A stretch of 64,000 nucleotides of DNA from Ascaphus truei (lineage: Eukaryota; Chordata; Amphibia; Anura; Ascaphidae), in contig CM071569.1 in the NCBI GenBank assembly GCA_036426205.1, forward strand, positions 4,900,876 to 4,964,875, given 5' to 3'. Made by a program: the position numbers and the translations under genes. This document shows positions 1 to 12,228 of this stretch, in pieces. The number at the start of each line of letters is the position of its first letter. The stretch's first letter is position 1. Under the pieces are notes generated by a model. The model searched no databases, had not been told where the DNA came from, and was given only the letters and a program-made list of their open reading frames with translations.

Positions 1-1432
<1,432 letters not shown>

Positions 1433-1520
1433 GAGCCTCTGATTGAGCCACCTGTGCTGAAGCAGGGATATCCTGAAAACCTGACCTGTTAGGGTGTCTT
1501 GAGAACTGGATTGAACCCCC
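1433..1520. mobile_element. Right half of the palindromic hAT MITE family
   Basis: Matches the right half of the family at 169-365: TGAGCCACCTGTGCTGAAGC, then GGGATATCCTGAAAACCTG, then a decayed GAGAACTGGATTGAAC end. No left half is present. Confidence 0.75.
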
Positions 1521-1727
1521 CGATGTACACTGTTCCCTGTTTTGGTTGGTTGCATCCAAACTCTTCTACTTTTCATATATGAAAATATAGGCAGCATGAG
1601 AAATACACATCGCCACTTAAATCATAAAACATTGCGCTATGTATGTACAAACATACACACAATATTACACACGTATGCCCTTTCCAAAGGGAAATCTGAA
1701 GAGGAAACCTATGGCCCTATTCTGTGA

Positions 1728-1984
1728 CAGGGGTGCACCAAACTTTTTGCCCTGCGCCCCCCTGCCTGCGCTCCCCCTTACCTTCTATCAAGCGTCAAAT
1801 GACGCTGGGAAGTCATTTGACGCCACGTTGCCAAGCGTCTGAGTCAAGTTAAGTGAGTTACAGAGGCCTCGTGCGGTCCCCCAACATTTAATTTATATGC
1901 TTTGGGAAGAGCACAAGGCTCTCTGTAACCGCCCCACACCCTCCAAAAAAACAAATCTTGTGCCCCCCAGTTTGCGCACCCCTG
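1728..1984. mobile_element. hAT-type MITE (CAGGGGTGCACCAAACT family)
   Basis: A 257-bp element with ends CAGGGGTGCACCAAAC and GTTTGCGCACCCCTG, inverted copies of each other. The interior has a small inverted repeat around GACGCTGGGAAGTCATTTGAC. The flanking 8-mers do not match well, but the sister copy at 48030-48285 has a perfect 8-bp duplication, which fixes the class. Confidence 0.8.
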
Positions 1985-2644
1985 CTGTAAGGTGATAACG
2001 CAGATGAGTGCTATCGACATGAACAACCCCATTAAAGTAAAGGGGCTTTCATGCAACAGCACGTTATCTGTGCTACCACACCTTAGAGAATACGCCCCTT
2101 AATATTCTTGGCAGGCGTTAAAACAATAAGGAAAATATTTCCAGAAATAGCGATTTAGTAATTACTTTAGATTAGGTCTTTCCAATGATTTTTGGAGCTC
2201 TGCTTTTCTCACTGACACAGGGAAGCTTTCTGCATGCAACGCACACTGCGTGTGTTTGCCTTCCTTAGCAAATTACGGTGGAGATGGCGTCTGATTGTCT
2301 TCAGAAAGTGAATTCCCAGTGTTTTATTTTCCAGCCGTGTATATTGCATATCCCTAACCTAGTTAGCCGTTGGGTATATAAAGCCTTATTGCTTGCACTC
2401 AAAGTATAATGCAGTTATAAGTATAACTGCATGTCATTTCCATTTCTTTGATCAGCAAAATTCCTCTGAAGAATTTGAACTCAGGTCTCCAACACCTTCT
2501 GTAATATAGCTACAGCGGGTACATTATTACAACTTTTGTTATGCAGAAACTTGCATTAAATAATTCTGTGTCGTCAGGTTTTTTTTCCCCTCCTTTTGAG
2601 GTCGTTCTTCATTTGAAATCTATCAGCTGCAATCTGTTTGTAAC
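1985..2644. other. Unassigned spacer
   Basis: No coding sequence or clear element. The first ~110 bases (GATAACGCAG...TTATCTGTGC) form a short imperfect inverted repeat and may be a decayed MITE. The rest is AT-rich unique-looking DNA. Confidence 0.5.
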
Positions 2645-3361
2645 TTTCTGCCTAAGTCAAATGTTTTAAGAATTTGTGCACATTAGAGCAGGCTTTTGTA
2701 GAGTAATAATAAAAAAGTAATGTACAGGTGATACCTTCCATGGCTAACGGAAGTTTAAAAAGAGTGCAAGCTTGCAGGATCACTCAGGTCCCTTCTCAAC
2801 TATTAGACCAGGTGTGTGCCAACTCCAGTCCTCAAGGGTCACCAACAGGTCAGGTTTTAAGGATATCCCTGCTTTAGTACGGTGGCCCAAAGCTGCTCAG
2901 TCCAAGTAACTAAACCATTAGTTGAGCCACTTTGCTGAATCAGGGATATCATTAAAACCTGAACTGTTGGTGGTCCTTGAGGACTGGAGTTAGCTACCCT
3001 GTATTAGATACTTGTAATGTTTTAGTGACAGCATCTGATTCTACCGTATGTGAGTTTGTTTCTTATCTAATGTTGTAGCTGTGACCCTCACACACTCTGC
3101 CCCACATCGGGTCTTTTCCTTGTCTGCGCTTAGAGCTTTTTAAAAAAAAAAAAAAACTATTTTTGGAAGGAATCGTTTGTGGAATCTTTGGACTCGGGGC
3201 AGCATTTTATAGGGATAGCAAATAGTTCTTAGCACTTCAATTTAGACAGTTATAATAAAATAAAAACCATATAAACAGGCACTCACCACTAGGATAGGCG
3301 AATCAGTCTTTAATACATTTCTATTTTGTTTGTAAGCACTGTGTGTGCATGTTTTTCCATG
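2645..3361. repeat. Second copy of the 0.72-kb segment
   Basis: Repeats 1-725 with an offset of about 2640 bases. It runs into a (TG)n tract and then a gap. Beyond the gap the sequence no longer follows the first copy, so the repeat boundary lies inside the microsatellite. Confidence 0.9.
2809..3001. mobile_element. Palindromic hAT MITE (duplicate of 169-365)
   Basis: The same insertion as at 169-365, with the same flanks TATTAGAC and TATTAGAT at 2801-2808 and 3002-3009. It differs only by small insertions and deletions. Identical insertion sites show that the whole segment was duplicated rather than hit twice. Confidence 0.88.
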
Positions 3362-3476
3362 TGGTGTGTGTGTGTGTGTGTGTGTGGTGTGTGTGTGTGT
3401 TTGGTTTTGGTTGTTGGTGGGGGTTTTGGTTTGGGTTTTGTTGTGTGNNNNNNNNNNNNNNNNNNNNNNNNNNNNN

Positions 3477-3521
<45 letters not shown>
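3362..3521. repeat. (TG)n tract interrupted by an assembly gap
   Basis: TG repeats on both sides of 29 N (3448-3476). The bases just left of the gap (3400-3447) are a mixture of GGTTTTGG-like runs that looks like poor consensus, not biology. Confidence 0.9.
3448..3476. other. Assembly gap (29 N)
   Basis: A run of N inside a (TG)n microsatellite. True length and content are unknown. Confidence 1.
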
Positions 3522-3527
<6 letters not shown>

Positions 3528-3569
3528 GCAACAAGAAACCTCCATCGTATTGCATATAGCAAATAAAAA

Positions 3570-3790
3570 GATCACTTGTGATAACATTCACATGTCTTAG
3601 ACAAGTCTGCAACACTGCCTTTCACCATTATCACCCAGCATACAGTGTTTCCACTGCAGCAAGGGATTCTGGGAAATTACATGCAAATGAGCACACTGTG
3701 TCACCTTTTACCTGAAAAACCATTGTTACATGGAGCCCATATAAGCTAATGCTTGCTGTTAACACAGCTTTAAAGCACAGCATGGAGATA
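3570..3790 (-). repeat. Octamer/SPH repeat family, copy 1 (no ribozyme)
   Basis: On the minus strand this matches the element at 13705-13995 from its middle to its end. It contains the octamer and SPH sites, TGCTGGGTGATAATGG, and GTTGCAGACTTGTCTAAGAC. The hammerhead end is missing. Sequence beyond 3790 is unrelated. Confidence 0.8.
3658..3688 (-). promoter_or_regulatory. Octamer plus SPH (Staf/ZNF143-like) site pair
   Basis: On the minus strand ATTTGCAT (3681-3688) is followed after four bases by TTTCCCAGAATCCCTTGCT (3658-3676). From memory the Staf/ZNF143 consensus is about YYWCCCRNMATSCMYYRCR, which this meets at 18 of 19 positions. Octamer plus SPH forms the distal enhancer of vertebrate snRNA-type genes. 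Activity here is untested. Confidence 0.55.
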
Positions 3791-3799
3791 TTGAACATA

Positions 3800-4756
3800 G
3801 TATACTTTTGACATTTTTATTAATGCCATTGGTGTTGAGTACTATTGGTACAATAGGTGAAAAGATTCCATACTTTGCAGATTTGTTTAGAAAGTGGTGC
3901 ATCTATGTAGAAGTTATGACATTTTGTTGTTTATGCATAAATATGGTAACCCAACTTCTCTTGATCCTTTTTCCTAAGACATTACACATAGCAAAATGTT
4001 ACCCAATTTGTTATCTAACATTATCTCTAATATCTTTAATGTTACATTCCAAGTAGTTACCATAGGATCGGACTTTACCAAAATAGTTGGCTCCAGTAAA
4101 CCAACATGGGTCAAGAGAATCAATGCAGACATGTTTCAAGAGCTTTTACTGCTCCCACGTGCTCAGATGGTTTCTGAAAATCCAGTAACTAGAGAGGAGA
4201 TAACATTGATTTTCCATGTCTGTGTTTCATATCATGCTCTGAGCAGGTAGAATCATTTCTAGTTGATGTCTGTATGGTCCTAGTGTTCCAGCCGATCAAT
4301 CAATCAAGGTTTAGTCCATTGTTGTTAAAAGAAAGCAACATAACAGGATTAAGATGCTGTACCGAACAAAGGGATTTATTTGTTCAGTGCCTGAGCAGTA
4401 CTTTGTACCTACGAGTCACTCTTTATTGAAAGAAGAGAACAGCTTGGAGATAACTAACCAATGATGAAGCAAAATGGAAAGCAGTTAAAATACAATTCTA
4501 ATAATAAAGCAGAGGAAATTCAATTGTGTAGGCTATGCTGGGGTAGCTGAGGATACATTACGGTTTTGATGATCATTGCACAAAGTAAGAAACAATCTAC
4601 CAGCAAGTAAGATAAAAGGATAGAGCAGCACTGGACAAAAGGAAGTGTGAGTATAGCTTTGTGAAGACCAGGAACATTTCAAGATTGGCCTTTGTCTGTT
4701 TAGGTGGCTGGCAGTAAACATGTTGTAAATATGTACGGAGATATATACTATATATA
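3800..4756. other. Unassigned AT-rich spacer
   Basis: No gene. Short open frames show no family resemblance. A short AT run at 4741-4763 precedes the PLE. Confidence 0.5.
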
Positions 4757-5777
4757 TATATATGAGGAACTGTCGCTACTAAACAAGGGATTGAATTTCA
4801 CCCCTTATGAATATTTCAAGCTATTCGATACCATCATTGGCTTGCAACGTTTCATCAGGAAATTAGTTTTATGGAAATACTTTTTTTTAGAGAAAATGAT
4901 ATTGAGGATAAGGAACACCTGAGTTGTCCACTTGGGGACGTGGGCGGAGCTGATCCCATTGTCAGGGATCCGCTCGGTCCAGCTCCTGTAGCTAACTCAG
5001 AGATTTGTGAGTTAACAACTTTTCGTGATCTTTATATGTTGCAGGATATGAATAGCTTGTTAGAAGAACAAGGTATAGATGATATTAGTGACACCTCCTC
5101 ATTTCTAGTAGGATCCCTGGACTCGGGATTAAAAAGGAAATCTGTCTTCTATCCTTCATACGTTAAGGGCCCATACATACTGTAAGCACCTTTGAAAAAT
5201 TGGTAGCGCGTGATTTACATTCATTAGCTCTTGGTCGCAGCTTCTCTCCTAATCATTGCATGAATATGACCAACGATGAATTTACTAATTTTGCTACATT
5301 CAAAAAGAATAAAAATTTGGTCATTAAAAATGCTGACAAAGGAGGGGCAGTTGTAGTACAGAGTAATGCCGACTATAAAAAAGAGGCATCAAGACAATTA
5401 ACTGACAAACAATCCTATTTAAAACGTAAGGGTGTTCCTACGGACACATTCAAATGAAAAATGTATTGGATGTGGGTGTTGTTCTCCAAGTAGTTCATAA
5501 AAAAGAAATAACCTTTTTGTATATCATGGATCCTGTCATACCCATCTTCCACCATCTCCCAAAGATCCATAAGTCTCTAGTCGGCCCTCCTGGGCGACTG
5601 ATTATATCGAGCATTGGATCTTTTGGAGATGGCCTATAACGATATATTGACATTTTTTTTACAGCCTTTGGTCCACAAACTTCCACCATACCTTAGGGAT
5701 TCCACCGACCTTCTTTATTTACTATCTAATTTCACATGTCTTCTAAATATCTTTGGGTCACTTTAGATGTAACCTCT
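4757..5777 (+). pseudogene. PLE copy A: N-terminal region and RT up to motif A
   Basis: Read in at least three frames. 4757-4922 gives the N-terminal helix-rich part. 4871-5185 gives an acidic linker ending SVFYPSYVKGP. 5200-5457 gives the conserved NADKGGAVV stretch. 5520-5710 gives PIFHHLPKIHKSLVGPPGR, then a palm-like segment ending LRDSTDLL. Motif A (WVTLDVTS) ends at the LTR insertion point after 5777. Confidence 0.85.
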
Positions 5778-6285
5778 TGTCAATGTTCAAAATTGACAAA
5801 AAGGGTTCAGTTGATATTAAGTAGTTTATTTAATACATAGTATAGTATGATCATACTCATTCAAAAGTCTACAAGACTCTCTCTGCCAGGGAGTATCCAG
5901 GCAGCAACCTTTATACATTTTTGTTTCCTTTGTCTAAAACTGTTACTAGGCAGATTATACTAACCACTCCTTAATTCTTAAACCAATCATCTTACAACTC
6001 ATTAAACCTGGTTAAAACTGGCCTCAAACAGCTATGAATAGATTCCAGGTACCAACTCTCACTAGGAATGTGGGCGTTACTTTAGACACAGTCGTAAATC
6101 CACTTAGAAGCGAAATCTCTCATTCACACCAGACACATTCTTACTCACAAAATATATACTAGTCATAACTGACTTTACAAAATGGAAACTGAACATCACT
6201 TTCAATCCTTCTCCAGAGACCCCCCCCCCAGTCCATTTCAGTAATATATCAACAGTATCTTAATTTCAGCAATATAATTTCTGCA
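5778..6285 (-). mobile_element. Solo LTR of an endogenous retrovirus-like element, 508 bp
   Basis: The insert starts TG and ends CA and sits between two CTCT tetramers (5774-5777 and 6286-6289). Removing it and one CTCT rejoins the PLE motif-A reading frame (VTS-LYT), so both ends are exact. Read on the minus strand, it has a promoter-like TATAAAGG (5908-5915), a polyadenylation signal AATAAA (5825-5830) about 80 bases downstream and a short U5. This is the U3-R-U5 order of an LTR. A 4-bp duplication with TG/CA ends fits a gamma-type or related retroviral LTR. No internal genes remain; recombination between two LTRs would leave this. Confidence 0.85.
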
Positions 6286-6289
6286 CTCT

Positions 6290-7206
6290 TTATACACTAT
6301 TGTTGAGCACACCCAAGGTATTGCAGAGGTTCAATACTTTCTTAATAAATCTCACCTTTCACCTGCACAAATTACTTTCATTTCTGAATCAATTTTATTC
6401 TTACTCACTCCCAATTATTTTCTATTTGATACACATTATTATTTACAGACACGTGGCACAGCAATGGACACTTGGGTAAATGGGAGTTCACAAACATTTT
6501 CAGTCACACTAATCGTTTCTGTAAAAATATTATTTGTTATCGGAGATATATAGATGACCTGATTCTAATATTAGATTAATATTAGAGGGTGACACAGGGT
6601 CACTGATGGAGTTTATGGACCACTTGAATAAAAATGATCATAATTTGCATTTTACATATTCTTTCCATAGTCATCAGATAAATTATCTTGACTTGTCGTT
6701 ATACGTCGATTTGGACTTTCATATTCAATCTGACATATACAGAAAATCTAATTCAAGAAATACCTTTTTAAGAGCAAACAGTGGACATCCTAAGTCCTTA
6801 CTTACAGGTATACCAAAAGGATAGTTCTTACGACTTATACGCATATGTCCGAACTCTGAAACTTTTATCACTCAGACAAAATAACTGGCCTTAAGATTCG
6901 TCCAGAGAGGGTATAGGGAGACTGACATACAGTACAACACAGGCCTTTGAAAATGCATTCTTAACAGCTAGATCTGATCTCTTGGAGAGCAAACAAAGAT
7001 CTAAAAGAACAAACAATCAAAACACACATTTGTTGTTTATAACACAACACAGCCAACAAGCTAACGCAATTCGTTCCATAGTTAACAAACACTGGGGTGT
7101 TTTGAAACTTGATAACAAATTAAAACAATGTGTTGAAAATACACCAACATTTGTATTCAGGAAAGCCAGGGCATTGTCCACACATTTATCACCCAGTTTA
7201 TTTTGA
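6290..7206 (+). pseudogene. PLE copy A: RT second half and linker
   Basis: Resumes directly after the LTR. It shows LYTIVEHTQGIAEVQYF, then SPAQITFI, NYFLFDTHYYLQTRGTAM, and (after a deletion) LGKWEFTNIFSHTNRF and the catalytic RRYIDDLIL. 6606-6824 covers the thumb region (YRKSNSRNTFLRANSGHPKS). After frameshifts near 6830-6980 it continues with SIVNKHWGVLKLDNKLKQ to 7206. Confidence 0.85.
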
Positions 7207-7354
7207 ACATGCTCACCAACGACAATAGGCTTTATACCACCGATAGGCTTTTTTAACTGCGGGCACTGCAGCGTATGTATTTATGCTAAATCTCTAAAAA
7301 AAAATTGAAATCAAAGATTAATAGGTATAGACTAAAAATTTAAACCTTCATAAT

Positions 7355-7692
7355 GTGTAATACGAGTCATGTTGTGTATGTTCTAAATTGTGGGTTCGGA
7401 AAGAGTTATATTGGTAGAACTATTCGCCCCTCAAAAATTTGCATCATGGAACATATAAGAACTATTAAAAAAGAAGGATTTGAGATTCCCAGTCGCTAGA
7501 CATTTTGTAGACTGTTCAAAGGGCCAACTTAGCTCGCTCACATTTAGTGGTATTGAGAACATCCCTTCACCCATCAGAAGCGGTGATCGCCAGAACAGCC
7601 TTAATAAAAGAGAGATGTTCTGGATATTCATGTTGAACACTCTGGTCCTTAATGGCATCAATGTTGAATGGGAAATGAAACACTTTCTATAA
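7355..7692 (+). pseudogene. PLE copy A: GIY-YIG endonuclease domain
   Basis: Encodes HVVYVLNCGFGKSYIGRT, matching the paired VYV...YIG strands, then IRPSKICIMEHIRTIKK. After a frameshift comes VARHFVDCSKGQLSSLTFSG and NKREMFWIFMLNTL, the C-terminal helix with a conserved Glu before the Phe-Trp-Ile. The first CxxC knuckle seen in copy B is not readable here. Confidence 0.8.
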
Positions 7693-8830
7693 ATAATATG
7701 TTCTAATGATAAATAATATGTTCTAAGTAGTATCTCTTATAATCATATTTTCTGGTTAATCCTTGTGAGCTACTTGATGTACATATATACATATTTCTGT
7801 CAGTATATTTCTCTATGCTATGTCGTTGTTTGAAACCTGTTTAATAAATGACTTACCTTATATTTTTCTGAAAAAGTAGACAATTCATTATACTTGATTA
7901 GATAAATATTGAATATAGTATCATTCCATATGCTTCCGCTCTCAAAACATTTCAGCTTGTGTTCTGTCGTCTGTTCTACTATTGTCACTCAGGCACATGC
8001 TTGGTTATGTTCATATATAAATTATGCATCATTGAACATTAATATATGTGGGGGATATATGGACCAGACAAAATAAGAGCAATATGTCTAAATATAACAA
8101 ATTATGTTTGAATTTATTTTCGTAATGCTAAAATGTGTTTATCTTCTTGCATTCAAGGGTTAATCCACACAATTTTTGTTCGTTGTTCTTATTTTCAGTC
8201 ATGTTTACTGTACATTGTAAACTTTTTTTTTAGAAAATTATCATTGTTGAGATTATACATTGGTTATAATTTAATACTTATATGTACAGTACTTCTCCAA
8301 TGTTATTTCACTGTAAATGATTGTTTTATCTGTTTGTGATTCCAGTGACATTGTGAGGGTTTCAGCCGGTGGTGCCGCCACTCTAGTTCATCCCCGGTAG
8401 CTTGTTGCTTTCCCATTGATGGGGAATACTGGGGGTTGAACACCAGATAGACATAATTTCTGGCTTTGCCTCCTATTTAGCTTCCTATGGACAAAGAGAC
8501 ATAACTCTTTGATAAAATTCAGCACAAGGAGAATTCACCGAAAGACCAGGGCATTTATAAAAATAGTCTCTTCATTATTCAACCAATTATTGAAGTTATT
8601 CAGGGACCCCCTGTTGGAGTCTCAAGACCCTACTTATCTACACAACATTAACCTCTTGTCACTATGGATTAAGGATATATGGACATATATTAAGTAGGAT
8701 ATATATTAGATCATAATATTGCTATATATCATTCAGCTCATGTAAGGTTCTAGATATTTTTATTGTTGATGGTGTATTTTTTAATAAAATGTGTATTTCA
8801 TACTTTATATACTTGTTTTGGATGCTTCAT
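7693..8830. other. Downstream of PLE copy A, unassigned
   Basis: AT-rich DNA, possibly the PLE 3' untranslated part. No hammerhead core could be found in it. A short open frame at 8509-8697 has no recognisable relatives. Confidence 0.45.
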
Positions 8831-8929
8831 CCTCAGGCACCTCGGCACAGTAGGATCTGCATTCGTTAGAGATAATTGGGTTTATGCGCCAGCAGGGCCA
8901 CAGACAGCATTCCCGGAGCTCAGTACTAA

Positions 8930-9245
8930 CGTTTCCACTGGGGCCCCCCACCTATGTGTCGGCAGCCTTGCAAACCCCCCCATATCACACAGCTCCTCAC
9001 CCTCACCCCCCTCGTACACTCCCCTTTCACCCATTCCTTCCCCCCTCTCTCTTACACCCCCGCCTCTCCCACCTCCATGTATTTTCTCCCCTACCCACAC
9101 TCAACCTCCCCCCCAATATACGCACACACACAGTGACACACACACAGAGTGAAACACACAGTGACACACACACAGACAGAGACACACACAGACAGGGACA
9201 CGCAGTGACAGTGACACACACACAGTGACACAGTGACACACACTG

Positions 9246-9282
<37 letters not shown>

Positions 9283-9307
9283 CACACATAGTGACACACA
9301 CACACAG

Positions 9308-9356
<49 letters not shown>

Positions 9357-9420
9357 AAGCCCCCCTCCCCAAACACACATACAAATAAGGCCTCTGACCC
9401 CTTGGGGTGGGTAAGGTGCC
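8930..9420. repeat. C-rich stretch and CACACA/GTGACA satellite
   Basis: 8935-9115 is C-rich. 9120-9355 consists of CA repeats punctuated by GTGACA, the same motif mix as the much larger array at 60525-62325. The copies may come from the same type of element, but I found no clear transposon ends here. Confidence 0.75.
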
Positions 9421-10235
9421 TGGGATGGTGGTATAATTTAATCATCACTTTTTATTATTGTTAGTTATTTCACTTTAGCGCCACTTATTTTTTCACGTTT
9501 ACACACTTGACTGGAGTCAAAGAGCTATGAAAAGACCAAGAGAAAGACAGAAGTAAGATGGGAGGAGGAAATCAGAAAATGTGTTGGAGCAACGTGGAGA
9601 AGAGAGGCTGTGAACACAGTTACTGAAAGATCCCTGGGGGAAGCTTATCCAGCAGTGTATCGAAAAGGGTTTACGATTATGATATATTATAGATGTCTGT
9701 CCCTACAGAATCAGAGTTTAAAAGTAGGGACGCTGTATTAAGGAGGACCTTGATGAAAAATCTACTCTACTTGTACTGTGAGAGAGTCGTGAAGCACTCA
9801 GGCTGTAGGTTTATTATACCTTATCAACATACGGTAGCTTTTCTGCTTCTTTTCTATCCCTACCCATTCGTATTTCTGCATGGATTAAGAAGTCACAGGC
9901 TGGAACATACTTTTGTATGTGGATGGAAAACAGAAAGATGGATTGAGGGGACAAAGTGTTCCATGTCCTTTTGGCACAAGATAAATGGTCTCGCATCTTA
10001 GCAGGATGGAGAATTCTAATTGGTTAATATGAGGTCTGATTGATAATGGTTTCATATAAAGGATTGAGAATGGAGTGCATGAAGATCAGAGGAAGCATGG
10101 AAGTGGGAATCTGCTTTCTATCACAGCACAGGGAGATCTTGCCATACAATTTCATTATGATGAAGGGGAAAAGAGTTGGATGAGGATGAGGATGAGGATG
10201 ATGAGGATGTATTTCATACCTTATATACTAATGTT
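9421..10235. other. Unassigned spacer
   Basis: No gene or element recognised. A short GATGAG/GATGAT repeat lies at 10179-10209. Confidence 0.5.
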
Positions 10236-10345
10236 ACTTTTATGTCTGTAGCGCTTATTCCCATTATGTATTATATTATTTTTTCATGTGTACTACTGCT
10301 GTAAAGCGCTACTGTATGTACAAAGATGGTTCTATAACAATAATA
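10236..10345 (+). mobile_element. 3' tail of a CR1/L2-group LINE (or a SINE with that tail)
   Basis: TAATGTTACTTTTATGTCTG, then AGCGCTTATTCCCAT, then GTAAAGCGCT and TGTACAAAGATGG. This matches the 3' untranslated tail of the LINE at 12229-13145. Only the tail is present. Confidence 0.7.
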
Positions 10346-10365
10346 TAATATTAATCTGTATCTCA

Positions 10366-10425
10366 TATATATATACTATATATATAATCTATATATATAT
10401 ATATATATCTATATATATATATTAC
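10366..10425. repeat. (TA)n microsatellite
   Basis: Imperfect TA repeat directly after the LINE tail. Confidence 0.9.
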
Positions 10426-10499
10426 ACGAAACACCACAGCGCAATTCTAAACAGATTGTTTTCCTGTGGGGGTATTAGTCACCACACTATTTAAGAGCC

Positions 10500-11300
10500 A
10501 ATTCAAAATTGTACATACCCTGGTTAACCCCTACCCTACACACTGCATCCGATTTAGGTCTGCGGCGCCACAACGCCGCCTTTGGATCTGGAGAAGAGTG
10601 ACCTAAGCGCAAATATGTACAGGAAAGAAAAACACACAAAAGATCATAGGCAGTATATCTTAATTATAGACTAAATTTGTAAGATATATGCTTACACAAT
10701 GCACGAGTAAAAGCATGTAACCTCTCTGGGACTCGCCACCGTAGCTTTAGGGATCTTGTTCTTGGACTGCTAGATCTCCAGCTTCTTCTCCATAGGAAGT
10801 CATTACAGCTGCTGCAGAGCTCCTTGTCTCAGGCACTTCTGTGTATCTACATGTTCCACACAAAGGGGGAGGGGGGGAGGAAATAATGGAAGGGAACAAG
10901 ATATTTTTAAACCTATTTAATATATAAAAAACATAAAATATGGCGATCCACTCACTTGTGTGAGTAAATAGCAAGCATTAGAGAGTGTTTTGCGAGTTTC
11001 TCACACTCGTGTAGATTCGCCGTTTGCCATTCTCTCCCGTTCTCCGTTACTTCCGTCACCACTTGATCGCTGTGGCATGTGACGCGGCTTGTGACGCGCT
11101 CGGCTCTCGCGAGATTTAGTGTCTGCAATACAGGGGATCACTGCCGGAGCTCCTCGTGAAGTTCTCTCTCCACTCAGGCCTCCTGGCGTGTCTCTCTCTC
11201 TGCTGCAGGTGAAAGCTGGCCCTACGCGTTTCTCCACATCGGGCTTCGTCAGGGCTGCTATGAAACCTATGCCCTACCAGGTAATATTAATACCTCCCCC
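10500..11300 (-). repeat. Possible hammerhead-type terminal unit, decayed
   Basis: A GC-richer region containing a degenerate hammerhead on the minus strand at 11219-11256. In the minus direction, about 600 bases on, lies TTTGCGCTTAGGTC, resembling the GCGC-rich ends of the other hammerhead units. The assignment is tentative. Confidence 0.35.
11219..11256 (-). ncRNA. Degenerate hammerhead-like motif
   Basis: On the minus strand CTGACGA (an allowed CUGANGA core) is followed by GCCCGATGTGGA, then GAAACGCGTA. Stem II should end GGGC but reads GTGGA, leaving about two pairs, and stem I has two pairs. The core letters are right but the fold is poor, so activity is doubtful. Confidence 0.4.
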
Positions 11301-11980
11301 TTACGATTGGCTCAATCTAATTAAACTAATTTGACTACTTGGAACATGATTGGTTGTTTGTAATTAGTGTCGTATACCATTGCAATCACTGCATATAGCA
11401 GATAACGACACTGCTGTAATACATTTGTCACTTTAAACAATTTGGAGAAAATATAGAACACAGTCTACTCGACAATTGGATACACATTGTATATGGTAAA
11501 ATACATACACTGTACAATAATGGTGCTATGTGCATAAACATGGGACATATTTAAAGCTGAACATAGGGAAAATAGAGGGACTAATGAATAGTTAACTCCA
11601 ACTGTATATGCCATCTAAGGCCGGCCGGAACATAGTAAAGACTTAACTTTAAAGGACTGCGCTGTTGTCTTAGATGCCAGAAAACAATGGTAATGAGTTA
11701 AAAATGGTAAAAATCTTCAACAAATAGAAATAAATCTATACCAAATGCACAATAATCATAGCTAACAACAAAGAAATATAAAATAATAAAATAATTTAAA
11801 TGCGTGTTGCTGTGAACCTCTTTTGTCCTCAATGCAGATAGTCTTATGAGTCCAAACATTGTACCAGTATTGGGGAGTAATAATAGCACTATCAGGAAAA
11901 ACAGGCAGCTTCTTTGAAAGGGTGCAACGACCCCCTCTCCACCTGCATAAAAAGGCGCTTTCTTTTTTCTTCTAATTTTT
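11301..11980. other. Unassigned spacer
   Basis: No gene or element recognised; AT-rich. Confidence 0.5.
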
Positions 11981-11981
11981 A

Positions 11982-11988
11982 TATATAT

Positions 11989-12030
<42 letters not shown>
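11982..12030. repeat. (AT)n microsatellite
   Basis: AT dinucleotide run. Confidence 0.9.
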
Positions 12031-12033
<3 letters not shown>

Positions 12034-12142
12034 CCACAAAGACAACAGGGATATATATTTCTAAGTTGGGGAATGATAAAAATAACAGATTTGTGACAAC
12101 AGAGTAAACCATTTTGATACGAGAGAAAAATAAAATTATAAT

Positions 12143-12226
12143 ACACACATCGCATCTGTCTGTCTATCTATCTATCTCCTTCCACACATCGCATCTGTCT
12201 GTCTATGTATCTATCTCCTTCCATAT
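12143..12226. repeat. Two tandem ~41-bp units with CTAT repeats
   Basis: The unit CATCGCATCTGTCTGTCTAT plus ATCTATCTCCTTCCA occurs twice, just upstream of the LINE fragment. Confidence 0.75.
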
Positions 12227-12228
12227 TA

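Larger units (their letters stand above)
4757..7692 (+). pseudogene. Penelope-like retroelement, copy A (broken)
   Basis: PLEs are reverse transcriptase plus GIY-YIG endonuclease retroelements. In order one sees: the N-terminal part (LSLLNKGLNFTP near 4768); the block NLVIKNADKGGAVVV (about 5317-5361); RT fingers with HLPKIHKS (about 5550); motif A WVTLDVTS, split by an LTR; QTRGTAM (about 6448); LGKWEF then RRYIDD (6541-6558); the thumb with INYLDLSLYVD; VNKHWGVLKLD (about 7084); and GIY-YIG residues VYVLNC...YIGRT (7376-7420). The order is complete and colinear but crosses several frameshifts and stops. The conserved block between QTRGTAM and LGKWE is deleted. It is therefore dead, although the RT aspartates YIDD remain. 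Confidence 0.9.

Noticed and set aside
4838..4860. TTTCATCAGG as a minus-strand hammerhead box
   Set aside because: It lies in PLE coding sequence and has no stem II or GAAA partner.
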